DNA of 64,000 nucleotides, from positions 41,214,512 to 41,278,511 of the forward strand of contig NC_134281.1 in NCBI RefSeq assembly GCF_949628215.1, in the 5' to 3' direction. Shown piece by piece: positions 1-24,034 of this stretch (its first letter is position 1; every line of letters starts with the position of its first letter). The DNA is from Phalacrocorax aristotelis (Eukaryota; Chordata; Aves; Suliformes; Phalacrocoracidae). The translations under genes and the position numbers were made by a program. Under the pieces are notes generated by a model, which saw only the letters and a list, made by a program, of their open reading frames with translations, had not been told where the DNA came from and did no database searches.

Positions 1-3000
1 AGTCTGGGACTGTCTTGAACTTAGGTTGAGTCCTACTGTGTTAGTGTTAACCACACCCTCCCTCCCTCCAGCAGCAGCCTTCCCATCACTCTTACGTTTT
101 ATCTATAGGCACCAGCTTCCAGTCTTGCAGGCTCTGAATGCATTGAGGCGATCAGGGAGGATGTGTAAGTGTTTCTTTCCTGACAGTTCATTGTCATAGC
201 AGTGGCGGTAGGTGACAAACTAAAACCCCAGGAGCCATCCGGTTGCAATTCCTACTCCTGTGGGATAAAGTCTTCACATATCCATGTTCAGATGAGATGT
301 GGGTCAAGCACAAATGACTTTGGGGTGTATGTGACATGTACAGCAAGGATCACACATCTTGCCCTCTCATTTGGAGGCTTCATTCATTACTTGGTGAGTG
401 CCATGGGCTGGCCAGGAGCATTGATTCCCGTGCCCTACTCTGGGAAGGAGCACGTGATAGCAAAATGGGTACAGGCTCTCAGTATAGAGCCAGAAATATT
501 ATTTCAATGCAGTGTCCAGATTTGTGCTAAGGATAAGTAAGTGGTATTTGGCCTGGAGTCAAGGGTAGCCATGTGGTTCATTTTTCTGTATGTGGGAATG
601 GCCATGCCTGCATTTGCTGGAGAAATAAGGAGCTATCACAGCATGCCTATGAGTGGTGGGTATGCCAGGCAGTGTAGTGTAGGTTACTGGTCTGGGATGC
701 GGTGTGCCACAGGTAAATAGGGCTGGTTTATGGGCATCCAGGTGGACAGAGAGGCATCAAATGATCTAATCCTTTGTTAACACCCCCTGATATTCAGGAA
801 CTTCCAAACTGGCAGTTCCTGTCTTCATCTCTGGTGAAAAGAAAATGTGGTCCTGATAAAGTTTCAGAGATGTTTTTAAGTGTTAGACATAAGGCTCACC
901 AGTTAAACCTTTGCTTCCTTCATCAGAGGAAGGCTTGAGCCTTTGCTGTAGTGAAACCTAACTGCCGTACTCAACGCCTTGCTGACAAGCTGTGGGAATA
1001 TGTGGATGGACACTGAAGAACATATTCACAAGTGTTTGTCAAGCAATGGCCATAATGTCATTGCAGAGGTGTTCACGATCCATATGCAAGCAACTGTAGA
1101 AGGAAATCCTTGTTGCCAAGAATGCTTACGGCAGAGAAAGCATCGCAACTACTCCCACAAAAGCATTTCCTTTCGTCATAGTACCAAAACTTGAGTATAA
1201 TTATCTGAGAGCATCTGGGGATATTGAGAGGGACAGTTTCGCTGCACACTATCAGGAACCTTGGAAAGGTTGTGCTTGCCTTGCTTATCTGTCAAATCAA
1301 TTGGGGCCCACCGGTGAGCCTGCATGGCTGCTTATCATTATTCTGTTTTCCAGTGACTTAGGATGTGACTAGTGTTTGACTCTCTTGTTATCATCTTACT
1401 CATCCTTTGCTTTCTGTGATAGCACACACCATTAAGTGTATTGCTGTGTCTGCATATTTTTTATTTCTTGCCTTTTAGTCTTGTTAAAGTGCTGTCAGGG
1501 ATGATACACAACTTACTCATTTGAGCTCAAGACTTTGTTTCAGAGTATTCAAGGATTTGACTGGCTCCTCAGCAACGCCAAGCTGTGCAGCTGCTTGCCA
1601 AAGGCTGTTGTAGATGCTAAAAATGTATATGCGTCACAAAGAGAGTGGACAAATGTATGGGAAAAACAAATCTATAAGGGGCCATTAAATAGGAGGGTAT
1701 TGCTGTTCGCTCAGGAAGTCCCCAGCCTGCAAACTATTGGAAAATTGGAGGCATTACAGCCATTCATACAGTTCCTCAGGCCAAAATCAGACATTTAGGT
1801 AAAAATCAGATATTTTGCTGCCTAACGATCGTTCATTCATCATTTCCCATTCACTGTGAGGTAAGTGGCTAAATACCAAGAAAAATCTGGGCATAGCCCT
1901 CCTAAAGCCTGTTTGTGAGCCTGCAAAATATGTGTATGTGTAATCCCCTTTTCAATGAAAGGCACAGGTTCAGAAACACACAAACATTTCCATTAGCAAC
2001 AAGCGAATTTCTACATTCAATAACCAAGGCAAAAGTGGGACTATAGTTGGTACCTTGGAAAAATCTCAGCTTCATATTAAACCTACCTGCCTGCAACTTG
2101 CAATGAGTTACAAAACTGAATTACTCAGCTGCAGCTTGCATTAGCTCTTGCATTTAAAACAATATAATGCCAAGATCTTTGCATTTTTAAACACACAGAA
2201 AAGTCCAAAATGTAGTTTTGAATTTCTTTTCAGGAGGTTGTTGTTTGCTTTGGAAAATGGCTGGTGGTAAAAATGAGAAAAATTATACAAGCCAGTCATC
2301 ACGGGATAACTTCAGCTACTGCTGCTGTGCTCAGGGTCAGACTCCAGCAGCAAGTAATATGATGAAAAGAGTCAGGTCACTGATCTCAGGTATCCCTGAC
2401 CAAGAACCCCTCAATGCAGTGAGTCTTTCCATGAAAACAGGATGGAAATTACAGGTGGCACTGTGCCAGCCCCTGCCAACGGCTGTTGCACACCTCGCCC
2501 ACTCCCATCGCTACTTCCTTTTAGGATGTATGAGGTGAAGGTTTCCTTTGGGAGAATGGGCCAGGGGACAAGTATTCTCACTACAAACTTCAAAGTGATG
2601 GTTTCTTTTGAATGAAAATATAAGTGAGGTTCCTCTGACGAAGGGTAGGAAGGTGGGTCTGGTAGCACATGGCATTTTGCCAGAAGCTCAACACATCCCC
2701 ATTAAAGTAGTTCTACCTTACAGATTTTGGTAGTATATTTTTTATCTAATTCTAATAGGAAAAAATTATATTATTAGAGCCTTGTTGTTCTGGCTGCTGT
2801 ATAAAATATTTTAAAATGGTGTCTGTCTCAGCTCAAAGTTTCTACTGACTTATGGGTACTGCATATCACACCTAACTGATGCAGTTCGGGTTCAGATTTA
2901 TAACTGCTCATCATTTCCAAAGTAATACTCAAGCAGATTCTACAAGGATCATACACTCTCTCCCACAATGCTCTTTTCAATCCACAGGGCGCTCTGCAGT

Positions 3001-6000
3001 TTTGGAAGAAGAGCTTGGCTGTAATTCAAGGGGAGAGACACCCAGTTGCACTGGTGTGGGAATAGCTTGCAGCAGATCATCATGACTTTGGATGCAGGCA
3101 GTAAATTCAGTGGTACAGGAGCCAGAAGTCTGGTCCTCAGTGACATTACAGCCCCCTTAAGTAAGGCAGGGAGCAGTGCTGGGTATGAATGCCCTCAGTC
3201 TTCTCCTAGTGACCCATTTACACCACAAAAGGTAACAAGCCCCACTTCCCTAATTCCTACAACACTAACTGAATCAGCCTCTTGTGGATCCCAGAGCTTG
3301 GTCACCTGTCTGGGAGTGCCTTCAAGGTGCCCAGCAATAGAAAAGCTTCGTGAACATCCAGATGAAGCATGCTTGACTCAGCAGAAAGGATTCAAAACAA
3401 TCTTCCTCTCCTGGTGATGCCTCCTGCACTGGTGTAATAGTTCGGTGAGAGCTGCTCCACACCACAGAATGCTCTCCCCAAGGCTGCAAACAGCCCTGAG
3501 CGAGGGGCAGGTGATGGAGCTGGGGGAAACCCATGGCTCCACACAGATCCAGCTCAGGTTTTCAATACCATTTAGGGCAGGAAAGAATTTATCATCACAT
3601 ATGTTAACTCAAAAAGTAATATTGCAGGGGCTAGTTTATACCACTTGGCTTTAAAATAATTATGCCCTGTGGCTCCCAGGCTGGGAGTTTTGTGTGGATG
3701 TGTTTTACCTTAAAAAATCTGTTGGGCTGGAAAATCAATGCCAGGAGTAAATATGTGCAGAGTCAGAGAGTCTGCCTTCATCCCACTCCACGGTGCCTTG
3801 ACAAGTGTCCCTGCACCGGGGCAGAGACCTGTGCATAGATGTACTGAAGAGAAACCTTTGCTAGCTAGAAAGCAAATTGCTCTTTCTGCAAAGTTTTTCA
3901 TGAAAACTATTACTTGGAAAAGTGTTTGGGTCATTTTTCTTCTGCTTCAAAACATGGCCTGAGGAAGGGAGTAAACATCAGAAGTTTCCTGCACAGCAAA
4001 AACCCCATTTCAGAGGATTTGGAGAAAATCCTGGCCCTCATCTCAGTCTGCCTGCATGATTTTGTTCTGCACACCCAGTTTCTCCATCTCTCTGCCTCCC
4101 AGCCATGATTCAGGAATGTAAGTGATACCATTTCCCATCCTCATTATTTCTGGTTCCTGAAAACAAGAACTTATTCAGGAGAAAGAAGTCTCTATATTGT
4201 TTGTTGTTTCTATCAAAACAGAGCCTCATATACCGTTGCCATGTAAGCTACTGTGAGAGTTCATAAAATATTATTTATATTTTAGCATAAATAATAAAAA
4301 GTGATATTTATAGCATTGTAATGTTGAGAGGTTCCCACAGCTGCTTTATCCACCCCTGAAAAAGCATCTATAATCTAATATTTACGGCAGATGGAAATTG
4401 CAGTATCTTGGTCCAGTATGGGCACAGCTGGGATTTCCAGACTGTGTTCCCTACAGCCAGAGATTTTTCTTCTCCAAATCCAAGTCCTGTGGGACACCAC
4501 ACACCCAGCAAAGACCAGACCCCCATGAGCAGCTCTGCAGCAGTTTCAGACATCTCCCCATCTCTGGAGCATCCCCGGAAAGGAGCAGCCACCCCTTTGG
4601 GTCCAGCCATTCATTAGGTTCTTCACTACACCCCTCACACGCTGGTGATGCTAATTCCCTTTACAAGGCAAATTTCAGAGCTGGGGGTGTGTTAAAACAC
4701 AATCCTACGGTGTCAGCACTGAGCCCGTGAGCCCCAGTAGCCCAATTTTGATCCAAAAACATGAGCGGCACATCTGGGTACCAAACCCTCCACCACTATG
4801 GTTGAGCAATTCCCTTTTCCACGCAGCCCCCAGGCTGCCACCATATTTTTGCAGCAAGACAGGATGGATTTTAGCAAATCCTGCCCAAAAATCCAGCTTT
4901 GAGGACTCGTGCAAAGCACCACAGTGGGTGCAGCGGGAGGCCTTGGGATTAATCTGCAGCAGGGAAAAGCCTTCCATGAGGCAGATTAGTCGGGTCAGCA
5001 ATTAAACATTGGTGCTTACACTGCTGGCGGTGTGCAGGAAAAACCTGTCGCTCAAGGACAAAATGTGGTTCCTCCTTAAAGGCTGTGGCTGCTCTGAAAT
5101 GCTGCATCTTTCGGCTGGGAGCATTTCTGGGACCATAAACAAGCCAGTTGTGTCATGGCTGGCTAAATATAGTGCAGCCCGGGTTGCCTTCATGCTGCCT
5201 GTGCCATCTGAATTACTTGGTACGCTGTTTTTATTTTTTTTATTTTTTTTTCTCAGGGAAGACTATGACTAAGAGAAATCCATGGTTGAAGGGATATCAG
5301 AAGATGGAAGCCCTAGTCCAAATGCAGAAGGTGAATAAAGTCTGTAGTGTGCAGACCTGGGGGCCTCTCCAAAATATTCCTATTACCCCTCCTCCTCCTC
5401 CTCCTCTCCTTGGCATTATCCAAAATAAGACTATAGTAACAACAGCCACAAAGACATCAGCAAGAAATTAAATATTTCCTGATTTAAAGTCGTGATGCTC
5501 CTGAGGTGATGCCAAGGGGGATAAACACCTACCTGAGGCAGCAGTACCGCAGGGAGCAGGCAGCCCTGATGGCTGCTCCGTCCCTGCCGTCTCCTCGCAG
5601 AGCGCCTGGCTGGGGCTGCCTCAGCAGGGCTGAAGGCAAATGCAGTGGTGTATGCATTTACCCATGTATTTTTTTCTCCCTTTTCTGGCCCAAAGTAGGG
5701 TTTTTAATGTGAATGCAGCTCTGTGTTTGTCTTGGCATAATAAAATGGGGGTTTTGAAGGTCAGCTTCACAGTGGATGCACTGCAAAAGGCTGGATATCA
5801 GTATTTCATAGCAGCATTTATATACTCACATATACACCCAGTTACCCTTCCTGTAGGAAGTACAGCTATGTTCAGATATAAGCTACAATTATTGAAAGCC
5901 TGAAAATCATTTCATTTTTCTTCTCTGAAGGTAATATGCCCAAATAGCTCTCACAGTCCTAAAATATACAAACACCTGTTTTGGGGTGCAGGAAGAGATG

Positions 6001-9000
6001 CTCATGTCCTGCATGGAGTTATTGAACTATCCAAAGCAGGAGGCAGCTTGAGGTTATTAAATGCGATATGCCAGGTATACATTGCCGAATTTCAGCCCCT
6101 TAACTTGCCATCAGACAGCAGTATGTGCTACGCTGCCGAGGGAAGCAGTTTTCAGTGCAATATCTTCCCTCAAACCTATTATATAACAAGGCTCTGAAGC
6201 CGGATTTTTTTGCTTTGTCCCAAGCTGCAGGATCCGAGCGTGCCTTCCTGATGATTAGTCAGCACAAATTTGCTGTAAACAACATCCCATATTTGATCGT
6301 GCACTGTCTTGCTTTTCTTCCATCGCACCCCGCTCATGGCTAAGCTTTCCTTACCTCGTTTCTCAGATACGTGCATCCTCCTCTCGCAGCTCCTGCAGCA
6401 GAGCAGCGGGGAGCCCGGCTGCACTCCCGCACGCCGGCTTTCGACTCGTCATTTGGCGGCAGTCCTGGGTCATGGGGCGACAGCCATGGGCTGGGGCACT
6501 GCTGCCTGGGAACTGCGCGCTGCTCTGGGCCCTGCCGGGTTATATTTGGGATTACAGAGACTCAGGAAAGGATGAGGATGGAGGCAGACATATCACATCT
6601 TCTAAAATGTGGCATGGAGTGGGATCTGGAGTCTGCAGGTCTGATCCATCAAGTGCAAACCGAAGCAATCTTCTCTTCCCCACCCCCCCCCCCGGATTTT
6701 TTTATTTTTGGAGAAGGTTAACTCCTTCAGACAGACTCAGCTGGGATGCAGCATGCCAAAGCTTTGCAGAGCTGGGAACAGGGTGGTGTGCTGGTCGAGG
6801 CACACCTGGGACACTTCCCTGGGTACCCTGCGAGGCTAGCACTAGCTGGTGCTATGAACACATTATTAATTGCCCCCAAATCTTTATCACAGCATAACTA
6901 TAGATGCAACAGCATTACCAGCTATCAGTGTCACTTCTTCCAAGCAGTCATCAGTAATTCCAGTTATCCTTCTTGAGTATCCTCTCTCCCCACCGTATTG
7001 GAGCATCCCAGAACTTCTAATCTCCGCACGCAACACCCAGGGGAAGCAGAGCAGTGTAATGACTGATGGGGAAATGATAGAGGAGTTCAAGGCACAGGTC
7101 CGCGGAGGCAGATACGTGAAAGGACAAGTTAAAATAACTGGGCTGTAAATAAGCAGTGTGGAGTGCAGAACGCAAATAAAGAGTAATATACTACAAACCT
7201 TACGTGAAGGGATCAATATTGCACAATTTATACAAATATAAAAGAAAGGTGGGAATTTTAATGCTTTCAGTGTTGTTCTGAAGTTCAAAGAAATATTTAG
7301 CAGCCCCACAGGCTGCTTTGCAGATGCTGGGCTGGTTTGTTTGAGTCCCCAGCCGTGCTGGGTTTGCATGTCCCCTGCAGCTGGGGAGAAGCCCCCCTCT
7401 TTGGGGGGCTAGAGGCACCCCAGCATGTGCTGCAGGTCAGGCTGTAGGGATGGGGGTGCTGACCTTTGTGCCACCCCGGCTCCCCTGACGGTACTCAGAG
7501 GAAGCCAAGGCTTTGCTCTCAGCTTGATTTTGGCACTCCTCACATTTTCCTCTGCTTTCTGACCTCCAAACTTTTGTTTTTAGACTGAGTTCATTTTCTA
7601 GCTTACATAGCTCTTTCTTCTCCTTGTATTTATCTGCCCTTGCATCCTCAGACAGGGTTGCACAGAGGCATTACACCCCTCCTCTGCCTCTGGGCTGCCA
7701 CAACCCTGCACCCTGGCATCACTTGCACCCCGGCATCACTTGCACCCCTCCCACCGGGTTCAGCTCCTTCACCCACAGATGCTAAGGCCGGGCCTCTGCT
7801 TTCTCACCTGCCAGGCAGTGGTTTCACTGCTTATCACCCTTTTCTGAATTTCTCATCATCATCTCTGATCTCTGCTTACTCCACAGAGGAGACCAAGGGC
7901 CCTGAACATGCTATTTGGGAATTAAAGAAACAAGCAAAAAACGATAACATTTGCAAGTCGGTAGTGATGGGCAGAGGCACTTCAGTTTATGGCTTTTAAT
8001 TCCCTCTACCAAAATGCACGTGATGGATTACACAGGGCACAGACAATATAGCCAGAGCCTTACTGTGCTTAATGCTCTCCATTACTTTTATTAGGGGAAG
8101 TTAAATAGGAAAATAAAAACCACTTTATGTGCAACAAGGATGGGAGTGCAGGAGCAACCGGCTTCATCTGCACTGTCAGAACTGGCTTTTTAACTGACGT
8201 TTTGGTTTATATCAATTAAAGGAGTTGGCTTTAAAGCAGGAACCACCTGGGGGACATCCTTTACTGAGGGATTTTCTTCTGTTTTCAAGTGGGGATGCTC
8301 TGACTCCTCTTCTTCCCCCCCTACCCTGGCTCCTACAAAGAAACACCCAGGTCAAAAATGACCTGCTACCTGCAGGCACATCCTGCAGCCTTGGCACAGG
8401 GCAAGGGCTTGTGCAGAGCTCGGCTTTCAGCAGAGATCAGGTATAACATAAACAGACACTGCCAGCACAGGGATAAGCAGAAGAAAAAATTTATTTACCT
8501 CTTTTGACCAGTAACACAGCTTCAGCGATTCGCCAGGAAGAAAACTCCAGGAGGAAAACTCGGCATGACGTGCCAGCAGTGCCATGCCCCGTGTGCGGGG
8601 AGACCCTCCTCCCACCACACAGTATCTTGGGTCAGTATAAAATTGCCTTCGCTTTAGAAAAGGCATGAGATTCACAGTAAAGTACCAAAGGGGAGCACGG
8701 TGGGGACAAAAGGCAAGGAACATATATCGCTTTGGGACCTCATTCCTGCCAGTATTTGGTCTATGAAAATGCATTGTACAACAACTCTTGTAGAAAAATC
8801 TATCCCAAGGGCTTGTGCACAGTTGTCGTGTTTCTACATCTACTACAGGACTCAAAGCCTTTAAAACAAGTGCTCAGGCAGCTCTCCTGGGACAAAGACA
8901 TCTGCAAGCCCTGTCCTGCCACTGGGCGCTGCAAGGGGCAAGCCTCTCTGCAGGAGTCATTTTGCAGCAGGAAAGGATGAGACGCAAGAGCTAGGCAAGG

Positions 9001-10649
9001 GAAAGCAGGGAGCAGCCCCCCTGCTCGGCACTTAGCCCCAGCAGAGCCACCCACCGTGACCAGGCTGCTTTTATAGCCTAAAACTCACCTACCCATCATC
9101 TCCTCCCCTCCAGCCCATCACTGGTAGAAAGAAAACAGCACACACATTTTGGCTATTTCTAGACTTGTGTTTAAAAGTGGCCCAGACCTTCTTCTAAGGG
9201 TCATGGGAGAATCTAAAATCTTTCTTAAACAGGATTTCATTGCAGGGTGGAAGATTTCCATCCTCCCAGCCGGGAGCTCTGAGGGGATGGAAAGGTCCCC
9301 AGGGACAGCAGTGAAACCTGATGGTCCCTCGGCTCCCACCTGAGAAATTCCCATCCAGAGTGAGATGTGGAGCCCTCCCCTGCTGCCGCTGCATCATCGC
9401 TTTCACTGGCAGGCAGGCAACGAGCAGGCAGCATGTGAGCAGAGATCCCGCTTGGCAGATGCCCGATGGCTTCTGGCTCCATTATCAGGAGAGCACCAGG
9501 GCAAAGCTGCCTCTGACAGAGAGCAAATACCAGGGGCTCCTCTGATAGCATGAGGATGCTGGTGGCTCAGCAGGGGTAAAAGATTCCTGGAATGTGCTGA
9601 AGTTTCACACACGGAGCCTGTGCAACCCTAAAAAAGCAGTCAGCTCTCCCTCTCCTGCCACAGCCACTGTCCAAACAAAAATAAAAGCAGTGACATTTCA
9701 GCAACAGAAACTTGCCCAGGCTGCTCTAATTAATCAAATGTGTGTAGGGGCCTGACAGCTTTTCTGCCTCCCTGCTGAGCTACCCATAGCAGACTGCAGC
9801 ATGCTCTGCAAATGCAAGCAGCTTTGTGCAGAGTTCCCAAAAGTTGATGCTAAAATTCAGTGCTTTTTTTTAAACCTTTAAAAATACACATCTTGCTTTT
9901 TTCTTAAATATATATTTTATAAAATAAGGCAACTAGAGGAGACAAAAGAACATCCCCATTGCTTAGGTACTGCATCCTACCACCAAAGAGGGTTACAGTA
10001 CTTCCAGAAGAGAAAAGCCACTCCACCTGGCCACAAAGCTCCTGCACGGAAGAGGAGTGACATGCTCAGACAACACTGTAAATCTTGGGGAAATGCCTGG
10101 GTATGGCCCTTGGCAGCCCCTGCACACGTCCCAGGGAAAGGAAGGCTCTCACCCATCCAAGGGTTCATGGGGAGGGAGCCGCTTCTGCTGGAGATGCTGC
10201 AGCCACAGTAGGTACCGCTTAGGGAACACCTCATCTCCAGGGGATCTCAGGGACAAAGGCAGCACAGAAGACGGAATGACTTGATTTCTCCCCAAAACTG
10301 AAGCACACCTTAAAATAAAGCTTTGGGAGAAACTCTTGTAACATGACTGTCTTGTACTATTAGAAACTATAAACAAGGTAAGCACAAAGGAGTGCAACTC
10401 ATCCCTCAGCACAGATCCTGCTTAGTGTCACAGATCTCATGAAAACTAGACTGTACAGCAGCATTTTATAACAGGGTTTCATATCTCTCTATGGAAGAAG
10501 CACAAGTGCATGTTTTACCTCAAATGTGTTCCCTCTTTTATGTGTATTAATGCTGGAAATGTGATCTTCACATTTCTGAGCTTCGTAGCGTACACTTTCC
10601 ACGTGTAGCGTACATTTTCCATGTTGCTCACCATTCCCACTGGGCTAAG
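1..10649. other. Noncoding region downstream of AK4
   Basis: No protein or RNA gene was recognised on either strand. By synteny with other vertebrates this is the AK4-DNAJC6 interval, with DNAJC6 expected on the minus strand toward or beyond position 1; no DNAJC6 exon was found. Open frames here are short, start at arbitrary codons and resemble nothing known to me. Simple sequence includes a TCC run at 5388-5410 and a C11 run at 6683-6693. Confidence 0.6.
5388..5410. repeat. (TCC)n microsatellite
   Basis: Six to seven tandem CCT/TCC units, read directly. No gene context. Confidence 0.85.
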
Positions 10650-11135
10650 TCTTGCTGTTTAGAACTTTATTTCTCTGAGAAATAAATTTAATAGAAAATA
10701 ATTTATAGGAAAAAAAACCAACCTAGAGAGTAATCTGCAGTAAACGGTACTGTAGAGCAATGGGATGGCACACTGTAGGCTCAGAGACTGTGGTTTGTAG
10801 AAGGGTGGCAGGGACACCATGGCAAGCTCTGTAAACCTGGCATGATCGTTACCCAAGTTTGCAACACTGATCTGTGTGTATACTTGGACCATAGGCAGGA
10901 ATACTTCATAGCCTCAAAAGAATAAAAAACCCTTGTTCTAGCAGACTTGACCTTATAAGCACAGATCTGTTCACCTTGATACTGGCTGTAACCGTGTATC
11001 CACCAATGTCACCCAGTACACTCAGGGAAGGGACTTTAGATACTGCACGATTGCCTAATCTGAGCACAGCCCCAGCACCACGCAGAGAAACCAAATCCAT
11101 GATGGCATTAACTCTTGGTCCTTGGCACAAGCTGT
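10650..11135 (-). other. AK4: Candidate AK4 3' untranslated region
   Basis: Noncoding sequence directly after the AK4 stop codon. The first consensus polyadenylation hexamer on the minus strand is AATAAA at 10671-10666, giving a minimum 3' UTR of about 480 nt. Mammalian AK4 transcripts have much longer 3' UTRs, so further sites are possible: AT-rich stretches with the same hexamer occur on this strand near 8490 and 8085. The true end cannot be chosen from sequence alone. Confidence 0.5.
10666..10671 (-). terminator. AK4: Candidate AK4 polyadenylation signal AATAAA
   Basis: Minus-strand AATAAA about 465 nt past the AK4 stop, followed within 40 nt by a G/T-leaning stretch. It is the nearest consensus hexamer to the stop codon. 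Usage is an inference. Confidence 0.4.
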
Positions 11136-22876
<11,741 letters not shown>

Positions 22877-23412
22877 GGCCGGCGGCCGGAGTCCGGGCCG
22901 GCTCCCCGCGGGGCAGGACAGCGCGTCTGACGGCCCCGCCGCCGGCCGAGCCGCGCCGCCCGCCCCGCATCCAGCCGCCGCCGCGGCCCGTACACATCAG
23001 CAGGGCGGGGGGAGCACCGGCAAACCCCGGCCGCGCCGCCCGCCCGCCCCCTCGGGCCGCGGCACCCTGGGACTTGTAGTCCCGGAGCCCGCCCGCCCCG
23101 GGCCGCGGCCCGACGGGGCTCCCCGTCGCACGGCCCGCCCCGAGGGTCTCCGGCGGAGCGGGGGACTGCGACTGGGGGCCCGGAGGCCGGGCTGAAGGTT
23201 GTACAGAGCCAGCCGGCGGCACGGGCGGCTCTTGGGGCGGCGGGGCACGTCCCGCACGGCCACCACGCCGGCGCCGCGGCGGGGGCGGGCTGTGACTCCA
23301 GGCACACGCGGCCGTGCCCGCACACAGCCGGACGGGCCGTTTGGGGCTGCGGCCACGGTCGCGCACACGCGGGCGGCGAACGCAGAGCCTGCAGGCACGG
23401 TCTGTGAACATT

Positions 23413-23563
23413 CAGCCTGCAAAGGCACGGCCTGCAAAGGCAGTCTGCAGACGTGCAGCCTGCAAACGCACAACCTGCAGACGTACAGCCTGCAAAATGC
23501 ACAACCTGCAAACGCAGCCTGCTCCCGCGCGGCTTGCAAACGCACCACCCGCAGGCGCACGGC
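23413..23563. repeat. 15-bp minisatellite in the CpG island
   Basis: About ten tandem units of roughly 15 bp with the core CTGCAAACGCACAAC and variants such as CTGCAGACGTGCAGC. Unit lengths run 13-16 bp. The repeat lies between the AK4 start and the plus-strand start region. The repetitive peptide it would encode on the plus strand is a by-product. Confidence 0.85.
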
Positions 23564-23944
23564 CCGCCACGTTCACGCGGGCTGCTCAAAGCTGGTGACA
23601 ATGAGTGGGGACGCTCCTTGCACTGCCCTGGAACGCGGTGCTGCTGTGGGTATGCGTATGCGCGCGCGTGGCCCCACGCGAGACACCACCGATGGCGCGA
23701 GGTCCCCGCGGGACGCGGCAAGGCTGTGGATCCACGGGGGCGGCCTGGGGTGTGCAGGAGTACATGCCCACCCCCTATGCCTCACGGCGCGTCCCTGCGC
23801 ACCACCGTGACGGCGGCTGCGCGTGCCCCGCGCCGCGTCCCGCCCCACGCCGCGCGCCGCATCCCACCCACCCCGCCCGCGCACCGCCGCGCCCGCGCGC
23901 CCCTCCCCGCCCCCGGAAGCGCCCGTCACATGGCCGCGCGGCGC

Positions 23945-24034
23945 TGCCATAAACACGCCAAGATGGCGGCCCTCACGCCGCCAGCCCGTGCTGCGTCATG
24001 CCGCCCCCGGCCCCGCCGGGCTCCGCGCCCGCAG
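23945..24034 (+). other. Candidate noncoding first exon, plus strand (miR-101-1 host or upstream JAK1 leader)
   Basis: The start region is placed by the ETS (23913-23920) and YY1 (23960-23970) motifs; YY1 sites of this form commonly sit just downstream of transcription starts. The exon would end at CCCGCAG followed by the donor GTGGGT at 24035. The transcript would run into MIR101-1. In human the microRNA lies, as I recall, between JAK1 and AK4 on the JAK1 strand, inside the range of long JAK1 5' leader transcripts. Exact start and exon use need RNA evidence. Confidence 0.45.

Noticed and set aside
202-1798. Three plus-strand frames (202-540, 979-1194, 1535-1798) as parts of one decayed gene
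   Set aside because: No recognisable motif in any of them and no consistent splice signals joining them.
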